The notes under the pieces: model-generated
The model's input: only the letters and a program-made list of their open reading frames with translations
What the model was told of the DNA's origin: nothing
Database searches by the model: none
Assembly: GCA_027475525.1 (NCBI GenBank)
Contig: JAMWFC010000037.1
Span: 563,419-627,418 of the forward strand
DNA from: Macrolepiota albuminosa
Lineage: Eukaryota > Basidiomycota > Agaricomycetes > Agaricales > Agaricaceae
Length of the DNA: 64,000 nt
Reading direction: 5' to 3'
Position numbers and translations under genes: made by a program
Shown: piece after piece, positions 1 through 12,552 of the stretch
Numbering within the stretch: position 1 is the first letter of the stretch
Layout: every line of letters begins with the position of its first letter

Positions 1-481
1 AATGGACGGAATAGGATGAAATTGGGAAATTATTATATGCATTCAATATTATAATTCTCAATTTCATTGTCAAATCAGTCAATATTCGATCTGACAACAA
101 GGAGGGGAAAAGGAAAAAAGTAGGGGATGCAGGGAAGCGCTAAAAGAGGAAAGAGGGATCTATGAAGGAGATCGTGCTAAATGGAGCTCAAGCAAATGGA
201 GAAGTGGCAATCAGAAACATCCAGAAGAATGGTGGAACAAGAAGTTGAATGGTGGAGCGGGTGGCACTGAAACAGGCCTCCCAAAAGGGAAATGGGACTA
301 TCAAATACGTTCTGGAAGTTGGAGAGTTTCCGACAAAGAGTCATATGTAGATAGTGGTCTGTGCACCAGAAAAACAGTATAAATAGCCCAAGTTTAGTAG
401 AGAATGGACAGGCAATTGATAGGCAAAGGCTCGGTGATTCCCAGGGAGTGAATTGCTTAGGCTGGAGTTTGTTAAGAAACC
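1..481 (+). repeat. 5' LTR of retrotransposon B, left part (cut by window edge and by element A)
   Basis: The stretch matches 22964-23430 almost base for base, apart from a small insertion near 236-250. That second copy lies inside the right-hand LTR of element B, so this is the left LTR of the same element, missing about 400 bp beyond the window edge. It stops at 481, where element A is inserted, and resumes at 12063. There is no convincing coding sequence. Confidence 0.85.
477..481. repeat. Target-site duplication of element A (AAACC)
   Basis: AAACC lies directly before the left LTR of element A and again at 12063-12067 directly after its right LTR. The uninterrupted sister LTR reads GTTAAGAAACCTCAGCG near 23416-23432 with a single AAACC, so the empty site is preserved and the 5-bp duplication is certain. 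Confidence 0.95.
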
Positions 482-657
482 TGTAACGGGGTCATCCGTA
501 GTACCATCAGCGTCAACAACGCTATAATCAATTAGTAGAGTATTACGTAAGCTAACATCTTGTTTTCGCACTAAGTACTAGTCAAATCCGATATTGCGGT
601 CTGATTTAGCACTGTGTGAAATACACAGATAGTTCTAACTAGTAACCCCAGGTTACA
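482..657 (+). repeat. 5' LTR of element A (176 bp)
   Basis: Starts TGTAACGGGG and ends GGTTACA; the TGTAAC/GTTACA ends form a 6-bp inverted repeat. It matches the right LTR with two differences: CAACAACG here versus CAACGACG, and TCCGATATT here versus TCCAATATT. No clear tRNA primer-binding site beginning with TGG is seen just downstream. Confidence 0.95.
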
Positions 658-768
658 TTTTTTTAAATCTTCTGCTATCGGCTTTAGACTCTAGGCTTGT
701 TACCAACTAGGCAACTCTCATCAAAACCTCTCGATTCTCTGTTGGCATCACGCTGAAAATGTGCTTCC

Positions 769-3700
769 ATGACTGGCTCTCTTGATCCGGATCCTCCGTT
801 CTCAGCTGCAGACGCAGGTGACTTACCTGTGCTTCAGGCTGTAAAGACGCAATCTGCGTCAGCATACCAACCCCCGCCAAAGCGGGACAAAAAGACCCCT
901 CGCGATGTCAGCGCGAGCTATGGAATGCCTGGTGGGCTCTCCGTATCACAGATGATGTCCATTGTACGACCTGGTGGAAAACCAGGAGATAGATCCGCGG
1001 TCTCAGGAGTGTCGCTGCCAGCGAGCCAAATGCCCTCACTGATGTATCTGGTATTGCCCGAGAGCTCTTCAGCTCCCTCGGAGGGTCAACCGGACGTTAC
1101 CCAGTACTCGGAAATGGTACAAGGCAGCGCGTTTGCGCATAGCACCCCATTCCGGACTGCACCTACGGAACGGCATTTGGAATATGTGGCCAATGCTGCC
1201 ACTGAACCGGGACCGTCGTCGTTGACGACACAAGTACAGAAGCAAGGACCAGCAATAGTGGTCAGTAGGGAAGACGACAATGTCGTAAGGTTGGACAAGG
1301 CGTTAACAACGCCTGGAAGTCCAGAGTTGCACCGACGAGCCGGCAAACAGCCGCAAGTGAGGCATGACGGCCTCAGGAGAGTTATGGACTTAGAGTCCGA
1401 GTTGGAGTCCTCAGATGATGAGGAAAGCAAAAGGTCGCATTCGACCTTATCTATCCAGTTGCAGCTAGTATTGGACCGATATCCGGCGGTCGTGAAGGAA
1501 TCGACGCGAAAGCGTCTTCAGCTTTATGTAGTGAAGCACTTACAGTTGCTGGCGGCTAGGAGCCACGATGTACCCCATGCAGATTCGAGTGAATATATCG
1601 AATTGTTTGTGTGCATCTTCGAACTCGAAGTAGTGGAATACCTTAAGCGCAAAGCGGCGCGAGGGTCAGCAGTCTCAACGGCTACTCCAGCCGACTCCAT
1701 AGAATGTGAGATGAGTGTGCGCAGACGAGCGCCACTAATTGCGGATGCGATGGAATTGCTCAATGCGCCTTGTCAGGCTGATGAGTCTCAGCAGGACTAC
1801 ATTTGGCGCCAGAACGCCGCAAACCGTCAACGCATTGTTAGCGGAGTGCCTCAGCAGGCATTGTCTGAGGTGGAGACTGTAACGACGACTCCGGCAGAGC
1901 CAGAGGCAGCACTTGCAGTGCAGGAGGTTAAGACACCTCGTAAGCAAGTTACAATCAAGGAAGAGGTGGACGAAGTCCACATTCTTGAGGAGCGAACGCG
2001 ACCACGACGCGTAGTGCGACGCGTCCACCTAGTGGACAACTGGAATGAACGCGTCAATTACCAAAGGATACGCAACCAGGACTTGCGCGATCATGGTGAG
2101 TCGTTCATTGACGACCAGGAGGTAGTTTTTGAAGGGCGTGAGGGCGTAACGCCTGTCGATGACATGCGGCGACAATTCGCGGCTCGGACTGCTGAACCGG
2201 ACAGAGATCCGGGTGGTAGTGACGACAGTAGTGGTCACTACGAACGGAGGGAGCCAAATCGTCGCAATCACGACGGTGGAGATCGTGATCGTAGGAATGA
2301 CAATCAGGACGATAATAATCGTCGTGACAGGGGCAGGCAGGCTGGTGGATTACCAGCAGAGCAACAAGTGAGGCAACAGCCCACCGCACGGCCGGAAAGA
2401 GTGGTCAATGAGCACCTGTTTCGCAGTCCTCGGGCATTTTCGATGCCCGCACCTCATGATTTGCGTGAAACTACGCCAGGAATGAATGAAGCGGTCAGGA
2501 TCCATATGGATCATATGCATGACCGCCTCACTCGTCTGGTGGATGACTCCCTTGGAGTCAGATTTAAGTTCCCTGCTGGGGTAAGCCCCCGTAAATCCGA
2601 TGGTAAGCACATACGTGCGTACGCTGGAGGACATAGGTTCTCGCAACTGGAGGACTGGGCCATGGACGTGTGCTACCACCTCGCAGCCTGCTGCTATGGT
2701 GGAGACGACATGGACCAGGAAAGGATATTCGTGCTACACGAATTTATGGAAGGAGAGGCTCGGAATTGGTTCCGTCGCCATGTTCTCCACATTAATCGCG
2801 ACAAATCGCACTGGACATTTAAAGAGGTCCTGATAGGACTGTATAATCGGTTTGTTAACGCTGCTACGATGCAGGAAGCTCGCAATGCCTTTAGAAAGGC
2901 AGTGTATGACGCTAAGACTGGCGTCCAGACCTTTTATGATGACCTGGTGGGTCATGCACAGAATATGGCCGTCTATCCAGATGAATATACTATTCGCGAG
3001 ACATTCCTGGACGGAATACCAGCAGACATGAGACGAGCGTTGATACGCGACGACAATCTGTCTCCGGAGGTCAATACTGTGACCGAGTTCTTGGCGTATG
3101 CCATCCGTTATGAGCAGTCGACACGGACTGCGAACCATTATGAGCAGCGGAGCTCCCGCTGAGGAACCGTGAACCATCAGGCAGTGAAGGTGGGAACCTT
3201 CCTGGCCAAGCGGACGGAGATGGAGAACAATCGCAATGAGGAACCGTGAACCATCAGGCAGTGAAGGTGGGAACCTTCCTGGCCAAGCGGACGGAGATGG
3301 AGAACAATCGCAATCCGCGATTCGTGGTTCGCAAGACAATTCCTGGAGGCCAACGGCCTCAATCAAAACCTGCTGGACAATTGCCAGCAAAGGACAGTCG
3401 ACCCGTTTCGGGTCAGAATCAAGTAGCACCAAGAGGAGTAGTGGCGCCTGCAGCGCGTATGGCGGGTAAAACTGCTGGAGTTCCAGGAGTGGGCCAGAGA
3501 AGGCCTGCCGGGGACCCCTCAGCGTGCTACAATTGTGGCAGGAGCGGGCACTTTGCTAAGGAGTGTCCCGCCCCTCCTAAGGCACACATCCGAGCGGCCC
3601 ATACGGCTGCGGCACCGAGCGATGTCGTCAGTGACGACGAGGACGATGAAATCGTCGAGGAAACCGAGGAGGAGCCGCAAGCAGAGGCTGACGGGTCGGA

Positions 3701-4346
3701 AGTGGATGATGCTGAGAGCGTCCAGATTGATGGCGATGAATACGTCGCAGTGGATGTGTACGACAGCGACTACTATGCTCGTGATGACGAGGAGGAACAC
3801 CTGTTTGCACTGACGGAGTGCCGTGGAGATCAGCGCGTCCGAATGAGACGCGTAACCCTGCAGAAGGCAACTAATAAGTTGCAGCGGCCACGCTATACTC
3901 CCAAAGAGAAGGAGTGCCTGGTCACGTATGTTGATGTCAACGGACATCCGGCATGGACATTGTGGGACTCCGGGAGTACCACTACGGGCATTACGCCCCA
4001 GTTTGCTCACGTCAATGCGATTCGCGTTCATGAACTGGAGGAGCCCTTGATGCTCCAGCTGGGGACTGTGGGGAGTCGCGCTATGGTGCAGTTTGGCGCG
4101 GAGGTGAGAATAAAGACGTCAGGAACGTCGACGAAGGAATACGTGGATATAGCGAATTTTGATCGCTATGACATGATTATCGGTACGCCGTTCATGCGTA
4201 AGAACAAGGTGTCGCTGGATTTCGTGAACGACATGGTCGTTGTGAATGGTACGCCGCTGAAGGCGGAGAAAGTGGTGTTGAACGATACAGATGGTCGTTT
4301 GAGGCGCTATCGCGCAACTGAGAAGCGGCGTGATGAGCGCAACTGA
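769..4346 (+). pseudogene. Element A Gag and protease region
   Basis: This is the first part of a polyprotein frame that runs to 8249. The ATG at 769 opens a long disordered, charged N-terminal half. A Retrotrans_gag-type region follows (roughly 2430-3140, including a WFRRHV motif), then a CCHC zinc knuckle CYNCGRSGHFAKEC at 3526-3567, an acidic stretch, and a retropepsin-like motif DSGSTTTG near 3967. A 77-bp duplication at 3161-3314 shifts the visible frame. Without it the frame is continuous apart from TGA at 3160-3162 and 4344-4346, both readable as former CGA (Arg). The product would form the particle and process itself. Domain order is solid; the exact Gag start is an inference. Confidence 0.85.
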
Positions 4347-7300
4347 CTAGATGGTCGCAGGAGAGCGACTGTTCAGGAGGTGGAGGACGAACAGGCCCCA
4401 CCGGAAAGCCTGTCGGCTGATTCGCCGGCTATACTAATGACTGAGGAAGAGTTTCAAGGAACTCTGAAGAAGGGGAAGCACCCGGATGTGACTGGGTGTA
4501 CCAATGGAAAGCCTAAACAGGCTGTGCAGTGCAAGAATGAGTGTAGTAAACGCGTGGTGGAGTCGCTGGAATGCCAGCCGACTAGCTCTCGAGTAAAGGT
4601 GGAGGATCTCGTCAAGGACGAGGGATACAGTACAATGGGAACTGTGGGTAGCACTAGGTCGCTAATGGATCGACCAGTGCCTCGGCCAGGAGTGCAATGG
4701 GCGTATGACCCACGAATGCCACGGGAGTGGAACGAGTTGGTAGCGTCAATGGTGATGCAGGCTATGGGAAGTGGGCAAGCGACCCAGACGGGAGAAGTGT
4801 ACTGTTACGCACAAGAGGACGACATATCCGAAACATTGGATATCGTAGTTGACGGATTCTCGCTGAAGGCGAGGAGTGTGCAGTCGTCGGCGAGTATGAC
4901 GAGGAAACAACCGGTTGTAAGGTTGAATCCGGGAGACCTCACAGAGGAGCACATACGTGCCTTACGGGAGCGATTTGAACCAAAGGTTCAACTGCGTATA
5001 GCACGTGTAGCCAAAGGAAAAGGCAAGGCTTTGAGCCTTACAGAGGAGGATATTCCTCGATTGCGCCAGCAATGGCAACGGGAGTTCGCTGATATCGTCA
5101 ATGGAACGAAGGAGGAGCTTCCTCCGTGGCGGGAGGTTAATCATGAGATCAACCTCATTGACGATAACAAGCAGTACAAGTATCATTTGCCTCGCTGCCC
5201 GCGAGCACTTCAGGATCAACTTCGTGAAAAGACGAATAGATACATAAATGCGAAGTGGTGGGAACCACGACCAGCGGTGCAAGCTGCACCATTGCTTTGT
5301 ATCCCCAATAAGGATGGAACGTTGCAGACGGCATTGGATGCGCGACAGCGCAATGATAATACCGTCAAGGATGTAACACCTCTTCCAGATCAGGAAGTGA
5401 TACGAGAAGATGTTGTGACAGCGAAGTATCGGTCGAAAATCGACCTCACAGACGCGTACGAACAGGTTCGCATCCGCGAAGAGGATATACCGAAGACACT
5501 GTTCTCATCCCTGATGGGGACGTTCATGAGTAACATCATGCAGATTGGTGATTGTAATGCACCGGCGACATTTCAGAGGTTAATGACCTCAATCTTCCGA
5601 GATGTAATCGGGAAGTTTATGCACGTCTATTTAGACGATATATTCATATTTTCTGACACCATTGAGGAGCATGAGCAGCACCTACGAGTCGTATTTGAAC
5701 GACTACGGAAGGCCAGCCTCTATCTCAAATGGAAGAAGTGCGAGTTGTACGCAACGAGTATAGATTGTCTCGGTCACGTCATTGACGAGAAGGGCATTCA
5801 TCCTGATACGGATAAGCTCGACCGAATCCGAGAGTGGCGTACTCCACGCACATATAATGATATCCAACGATTTGTCGGACTGGTGAACTATATTGGCAAT
5901 TTCTTGCCAGACATCACTGCATACACTGGGCCACTTATGGCCATGACCCAGAATGGGTCACCGTTTCATTGGAGACCGCTGCATCAGCGGTGTTTTGAGA
6001 TGATTAAGCGCATATGCGCGAAAACGCCGGTCATCCGGCCAATTGACCCACGCATCGACGAGCCCATCTGGCTCATTTGCGATGCGTCAAAGACTGGGGT
6101 TGGGGCCATGTTTGGCCAGGGTAAAACATGGCAGACTTGCCGACCAGCGGGATTTATGTCCCGTAAATTCACTGCTGCTCAGCAGAATTATGCTGTGCAT
6201 GAGTTAGAAACACTCGCAATACTGGAAGCCCTCCTAAAGTGGGAGGATAAACTGATGGGATATAAGATCCATATTATCACGGATCACAAAGCACTAGAGT
6301 TCTTCAAGACTCAGGTGCACCTGTCTCCGTGACAACGTCGCTGGATCGACTACATGTCACGGTACCAGTTCGACATCACCTATGTAAAAGGTGAATTGAA
6401 CAAAGTGGCGGATTGCCTATCTCGATATTTCGAGAGTGATACTCGAGATGACGTCCATGACGCACATGACTATGTCCAGGCGGACAAACGTATTGACCCA
6501 GAGGGCGAGGATTTGCCTCTGCATCGATTCCATGAAATCAGGGAACATAGGGTCGAGTTACACGCCATGCGAGCGCAGGAAACACGTCGCAGTAAGCGAC
6601 TGCAGGAGCAGCGAGAGACTCGCGATATCGAAGCTCAGGTGCTAGTGGACCATGAGGCCCCTCAGCCAAGGGAAGAGACGAGGCAAGAGGCGCCTATGAG
6701 AGGTACTGATATGACGCTCCAGCAAGCGCTGGAGTCACAGGACCATACGCCTGCACCGGCCAACTTAGGCAATGCGCAATTCCGCACACGTATCCAGCAA
6801 GGATACAAGGATGATAATCTCTTCGTAGAGATTCTGAACAATATCCAAGCGCATCCGCGCTTCAGGACGGAGCAGCAGCTTGTCTACCTTACCAGACCCA
6901 CGGGGTCCAAAGTCATCTGCATTCCCCGGGAGAGGTCGTTGATTACGACTATCCTGGACCAGGCCCATAGAGTAGTGGGCCACTTCGGAACTCAGAAAAC
7001 GCTGGACTATGTGCGACGCTGGTACTGGTGGCCGCAAATGGCCAAAGAGACGAGCCAATTCTGCTCGACATGCGAGCTATGTCAACAGTCGAAAGTGTCG
7101 ACTTTGAAGCCACCGGGAAAGCTGCATTCGCTACCCATCCCGGTCAAACCTTGGGATTCAATTGGGATGGACTTTATAGGTCCGTTCCCCGAGTCGAAAG
7201 GCTTTAACTACCTGTGGGTAGTGATCTGCAGAATGACCAGTATGGTCCATCTCATTCCAGTGAGAACCACCATGACCGCGTCAGACTTGTCGTGGATCTA

Positions 7301-8249
7301 TCTCAAGGAGATAGTACGTCTCCATGGACTGCCCAGCTCGATCATGAGCAATCGAGATGCTAAGTTTACTTCCAAATGGTGGAAGGAGTTGCACAAGCTG
7401 CTAGGAGCAAAGTTGCTCATGTCGACATCGTTTCATCCGCAAACGGATGGTCAAACGGAACGTGCGAATAGAAATATCGTGCAAATCTTGCGAGCGTTCG
7501 TACGTCCTGATCAGAAGGACTGGGTGGATAGATGTCCACTCGTGGAATTCGCGATAAACGCGAGTATATCGGAAACCACAGGGTACTCACCCTTTGAACT
7601 CAACAATGGCTACATGCCATCCATGATTCGTGAACTTCGTACGGACGAAGTTATTCATGTGGGAGTCAAGCAGTTTGCGCGCAACGCGCTAAGGAATCTG
7701 GCAGATGCCCATGATGCGATTATAGAATCGCGCGTCTGGCAAACCAAACACGCGAATAATCGCAGACGTGAGGAACCAGAAATCGAGAAAGGGAACCTAG
7801 TGTACCTTTCTACGAAGAACCTGAACCTGCCGAAAGGCAGAGCGAGTAAGTTGTGTCCAAAGTGGATTGGACCGTATAAGGTCCTTGAAGCGGAGCCGAG
7901 CACATCTAACTACGTGCTGGAACTACCCCATGCGCTGCAAGCGCGCAGGATAGTCCCCAAATTTCATGTGTCGCTATTGCGACCGTATATGACCAGTAGT
8001 GATGCGCTCTTTCCTAATCGAGCAACTCTGGAGCCGTATGATTTTGGAACTGGTAATGACCAGGAGTGGTTCGTAGATGACCTGATAGGTCATCGTTGGA
8101 CAAGGGGAAGCCTCGAATTCGAGGTAAGGTGGAGCTTAGGTGATACTACCTGGGAACCGCTAGTAAACTGCAAAGACCTTGCAGCGATGGACAGGTATCT
8201 AGAGCTGCAGGGCGTGAAACGCCCTCAGCAGCTAGCAAAACGCGCGTAA
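4347..8249 (+). pseudogene. Element A Pol: RT, RNase H, integrase, chromodomain
   Basis: In frame with the protease region. RT carries YLDD at 5628-5639. RNase H follows (CDASKTGVGAMF near 6078, TDHKALEFF near 6280). The conserved LSP-x-QRRW stretch is broken by TGA at 6330-6332, where CGA (Arg) is expected. The integrase HHCC zinc finger spans about 6964-7083. In the catalytic core the usual S-D-R-D box reads S-N-R-D, with Asn at 7350-7352 replacing the second catalytic Asp. A C-terminal chromodomain (about 8071-8230) identifies a chromovirus, a group in which this domain targets integration to marked chromatin. Gag-Pol would be about 2,467 aa as one frame without frameshifting. The copy is inactive as read. 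Confidence 0.9.
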
Positions 8250-8474
8250 TGCGCGTGTGGTGGTGGAATGTGGACGAAGTCCACTTTGATTGCCGGTAAC
8301 TAACCGGGTGGCCACTAATTGTGGCTGTGATTGTAACTGTTACGCGATTATGATCGCCGACGCGGCGCCGGGTGGCGTGTGTTTGTGGTTGTTTACACCA
8401 CTGGCGGAGTTGGGAGATTGTTTTTTTCTTTCTTTCCTCAGTCCCAATACACGTAGTCTACGTGTCGCTTTAGA

Positions 8475-11400
8475 ATGGCCTATTGGGGGCCGCAAAAGGG
8501 TGATCAGAGCCGGCAAGGCTCTAGTGGAGGGGGGAGACCCCCGAATATACAGACGTCATCCCAGTTTTTCCAGTTTCAGAGGCAGCCGCCATATCCGGCG
8601 GCGAGTCAGTTGCAGTCAGCGGGCGTGGCCTATCTGGGCCGCGAGGAGCCGCTCCCCTACCAAACACCCCTCCACTCGCAAGAGATGGAGATCGATGATG
8701 ATGGGCGCTATGGGCGCCCGGAGGATAGCTTGCGTCGAGAACGGTACTATCAGGAACCGTCCTCACGCTCGTCTGCGTCGTATCCGACGTATGCGGGTGT
8801 GGTGACGGGGCCGCCGTCAGTTCCATGGGCTCATCGGCCCGCAGCAGAATCGTATGAGGAGCCTGCGCCACAAGCGCAGAGTGTAGCTGGGTCAGATGTG
8901 TTGTTGGGCAGACTGGAAGCAGCGGGACAGCCAGTCCCTGCAACTGCGTCCTTTCTGCAGGACAGCTTGGCCATAATGGTAATGGAGGGACTGCTCGACC
9001 AGATCGAGCTGATGAAGAGGCAGCACATCGCAGCGCTGGAGCAGATCGACCGCGCGTCTAAGCGCAAAATTGCCACGAGTGAGGAATCGACCGCTGAGGT
9101 CAAGAGGGCGAGATATCAGCCCAGTCGACCGGTCGCTCCTCCACAGGCAAGGATGTCGTTGGAAGCGCAATTCGCGCGCCAGGAGCAGCCTCCTCAGCCC
9201 GTGGCTTCGTCTTCGCGGCTACCTGAGTCGGGCCTGCAGGCCTCGTCAGAGTCGCTGGCTGCCATCAGTGAACCCTTGGCAGGTCTGTCCTTGGGTCAGC
9301 GGGAACCCGCATCATCTCGGGCCCCACCTAGGGGGTCCAAACCCGTCGCTGTGGCGCCAAGAGCGCCCGTTACTGTTACTCCTCGCGCTGGGCCTGGAGG
9401 GAATACTCTGGCGCGAAATGCGCCTGCCCCTCCGGTGGCTCAGCCACAACCAGAACCGTCTGCCCTGACCAAGTCGGGGCCGTCTCGTCAGCGTCGCGGC
9501 CGCAAGCCGCCCCTCGATGCCTCCAAATTGGAGGTTATACTCTTTCCTGCTGGCATTCCCGCACAAGCGGGAGAAGTCCAGATGTTGTTCATGTTGCCGG
9601 TGTTTGTACCGGCCCCTCCAGCAAAGTATCCCGTGGTCGTCTTGACCCCAGACCCCCGTACGCCGGAGCAGTATGATGGTCTGGTGGCGACCTCGAGGGG
9701 GAAGACTAGGCCTGATAAAGGCAAAAAACCGGTACCATCCCTGTCCGACGAGAGCGACTATGGAGAGTTGAGCTCGGAGCAGGAGGAGGACGGGGAGGAG
9801 GGGGAATCGGCCACAGACCGATTCCAACAAGTAGCGCGCAATAAGCGCATCGCAAAGAAGAAGGCGATTCATGCCAAGGAACTAAAGGCCCAGAAGTCGA
9901 GGGCCGAGGACGAATGTTCAGGGAGGATCCCCAATGGCTTGGGGGTGAAGGTGTGGGGTCCGCTCGATGTCGAGCGAATGAACTCGTGCTTTAGAGGAGC
10001 ACTCAGCCATTGCACCTATTATTCGTATGCCACGAATACGGTGTTGATGGGAGCTGACGCCAATAGAGCGGCGTCATATGAATATTCCTCTGGCCAGCCT
10101 GCCCACATCCCGGGCACGATTGTATACAAGCACGCCCCACGCGGTCTTCCCCGCACCCCTCTAGAGCTGGACCGGCTCTACAAGTATTATGCTAATGTGC
10201 ACGTCCTGCGGCGCGACAGAATCGTCGCCTATATGTTGATCACAGAGCTCCAGATGTTTGCGCAGCGAACAGTGGAGGCTCTGCATGATCGAACCATGCA
10301 GCTCCTGATGAAGGAGCCTTGGTATCAAGAACTCGTCAACCCGATGCAGGGCCCTGACGACCTCGCTCTTGTCGAGCGACGACACATTCCAGGGCGCTTT
10401 TTGCGCACGAAAGACGATGGCACCACGGCCCTGACGACCTCGCTCTTGTCGAGCGACGACACATTCCAGGGCGCTTTTTGCGCACGAAAGACGATGGCAC
10501 CACGGCATTGCGCATAATGCGCGCTCAGGATCCAGCCACACCGTTCGACCTTGACCAACTGGCGCAGTACGCGCTGGTCTTTGGCCGACCTGGGCTGGAG
10601 AATACCTATCAAGGTATCGCCGTGGATCATGCCTACCGCATGCACTGGCGGACCCTCTTTGGGTTCGCCTTATGTCGAGCATTGTGCGCTAACAGCGCAG
10701 CCAAGCCGGTGATCGTACGGCGCATGACCCTCGTCATGGCCCGACCAGGGCTTTATTGAGAGGCGATTGCCTCGTATGACGCCATGTTCCCCGAGCAGCC
10801 ATTTGAGCCCCAACGTGGGCCGCAGCTCGAAATTCACCAAGTTCACATGCCCGACGACCATGCACGGAACTTCTCTGACGACAACGCGTTACGCGTCCTT
10901 TTACACAACCGGATTCCGCTGGAATGGGTGGACCACGCGTACACGTACGGCGTAGTCTTCCTGGAACAGCAGTTCCATTCCCCCACAATGTCTATGGACA
11001 TCTTTAAGCAGGTCGACGACAAGCGCATGGAGCGCCTCTCCAAGTATGGCACCCCCGCCGCAATCCCGCAATGGGATGGATGGCGGGAGATGACTGAAGA
11101 CGATCACTATCGTCTGATGTTCAAGCACCACGAGGAGAGCAAGCTCCCGGAAAATCCTGAGGCCAACGGCCTCTATTACTTGATTGGCATGGACCCGAAT
11201 CGGGTCAACCTCCTAAAACGCTCGGCAGCGCATGACCTGCCCGCAGCGGACATGGACCCAGGCCGGGTCAATCTCCTGCCACGCACGGCAGAGCAGGGTA
11301 CGCTTACCACCACCGCTTCAGCGATTAACGTCGCACTAACAGAGCCTATGGTGGTAGACACGCCTGCAGCCGAGGGGCCTATAACCCCACCGAGGACGGA

Positions 11401-11500
11401 ATCGGCGCCTCCCCCTCCCGCGATTAATGTCGCACTGGAGGAGGAAGCAATGGTGACTGAGACGGGCGCTGTCACGGGAGCATCGTCATCCGGGTCCTAG
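8475..11500 (+). pseudogene. Large second frame of element A, unknown function
   Basis: A second plus-strand frame lies between pol and the 3' LTR, starting at ATG 8475. The visible frame breaks at a 77-bp duplication (10351-10504). Without it, reading continues to 11500 with one TGA at 10757-10759 (CGA expected), giving about 982 aa. The N-terminal third is rich in Pro, Gln and Ser. A basic patch RRGRKPP lies near 9495 and an acidic Ser/Glu tract near 9750-9800. The second half is globular-looking with many aromatic residues. I see no signal peptide, membrane segment, zinc finger or catalytic motif, so the env-like position does not mean an envelope protein. The family was not recognised. 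Confidence 0.75.
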
Positions 11501-11886
11501 ACCCTTGTATACAATATTTTGTATGTACCTCTGAGTATTTAACTCGAGCCATTTCAGCTGATACGCACTTTAGAGTTGCGTGTAGATACAGCAGACCCAG
11601 AGGAGGGGTCATTCTTTTTGTTTTTTATACTTTTATTATATACACCATTGGCTGTCTACTGTTGGCGTTCCCTGCGCCTGTGTCTGATAAGGACTGCTGT
11701 CTCTTGTGTCCGGCCGACACATCCTCATTGCGCATGAGTACTAACGCCTTCCAGCCACGCAACACGCGTGCATTCATCCGTTGTTGCACCACCGTGCATC
11801 GTTCATCGTTGTTGCACTGCCGTGCATCTCTCATCTCGCTCTACCTCCCTTTCTCAAGACCGAGTATTCGGTCTCATTGGGGGGTA
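11501..11886 (+). promoter_or_regulatory. 3' untranslated region and polypurine tract of element A
   Basis: This non-coding stretch ends in a G-run, GGGGGGTA (11879-11886), touching the right LTR. This is the expected place of the polypurine tract that primes plus-strand DNA synthesis. Two short direct copies of a TTGTTGCAC..CGTGCAT motif occur near 11783-11828. I see nothing else. Confidence 0.65.
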
Positions 11887-12062
11887 TGTAACGGGGTCAT
11901 CCGTAGTACCATCAGCGTCAACGACGCTATAATCAATTAGTAGAGTATTACGTAAGCTAACATCTTGTTTTCGCACTAAGTACTAGTCAAATCCAATATT
12001 GCGGTCTGATTTAGCACTGTGTGAAATACACAGATAGTTCTAACTAGTAACCCCAGGTTACA
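11887..12062 (+). repeat. 3' LTR of element A (176 bp)
   Basis: Same length and ends as the 5' LTR, with two differences, both CG/CA pairs. It is followed directly by the AAACC target duplication. Confidence 0.95.
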
Positions 12063-12205
12063 AAACCTCAGCGTTTTGCAAAGTTATTAAATGCATTCAA
12101 AATAATAATTATCCCTTTCGTCATCAAAGTCAGTATGAATTCAAGGTCATATTCTACACTAGCAAGCCCCAGAACTATCAAGTAATACTTCTACCAAGTA
12201 CTACA
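12063..12205 (+). repeat. 5' LTR of element B, right part
   Basis: Continues the left LTR after element A and matches 23425-23562. It ends CTACTACA-type before TC and the primer-binding site. The first five bases are the duplicated target AAACC. Confidence 0.88.
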
Positions 12206-12207
12206 TC

Positions 12208-12223
12208 TGGAGCCCACCGCGAG
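12208..12223 (+). promoter_or_regulatory. Primer-binding site of element B
   Basis: TGGAGCCCACCGCGAG begins two bases after the LTR. The leading TGG complements a tRNA CCA end, so minus-strand DNA synthesis would start here. I could not name the tRNA from memory. Confidence 0.7.
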
Positions 12224-12552
12224 GGGCTTTGGTTTAGCAAGTGACCAACAAGTTACACCGACATCAAGCTCATTATTGTGGACCATCAAGTCCGGTTCAC
12301 ATCAAGTTTTAATACAAGATTTCATTTGCACCAAGAGGGTCTACCTCAGAAAAACTAAAGAGAACAGTGCCTAAGCAACGGGTCAACATTACGGAGCACG
12401 TCCGCAAGCCCGTAACCTGTAGCACCAAGACCACGACACTCAATAGTGCCAGGGACCCTGAACAGATCTTGAGATCTAGTAGAAAGCATACAACCAACAA
12501 CATCAATATTTCAAGTCCAAATATATCTACTACACAAAACCTAATACAAAAT

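Larger units (their letters stand above)
482..12062 (+). mobile_element. Retrotransposon A, Ty3/Gypsy chromovirus, full length
   Basis: The element is 11,581 bp with 176-bp LTRs (482-657 and 11887-12062), TGTAAC..GTTACA termini and a perfect AAACC target duplication. It encodes one long Gag-protease-RT-RNaseH-integrase-chromodomain frame and a second large downstream frame. The LTRs differ at two positions only (CA versus CG in both cases), so insertion is recent. Three TGA stops in Gag-Pol and one in the second frame, plus a changed integrase catalytic residue, suggest this copy can no longer move by itself. It sits inside the 5' LTR of element B and is therefore younger than B. Confidence 0.95.

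Noticed and set aside
2029..2389. Several short frames opposite the element A Gag
   Set aside because: They are shadows of the Gag coding sequence with no domains.
769..11500. TGA codons read as recoding (Sec or reassigned codon)
   Set aside because: Host-like genes here end with TGA normally, and conserved Arg is expected at the clear sites, so CGA decay explains them better.
8475..11500. Envelope protein in the second frame of element A
   Set aside because: No signal peptide, transmembrane segment or glycoprotein-like Cys pattern is visible.
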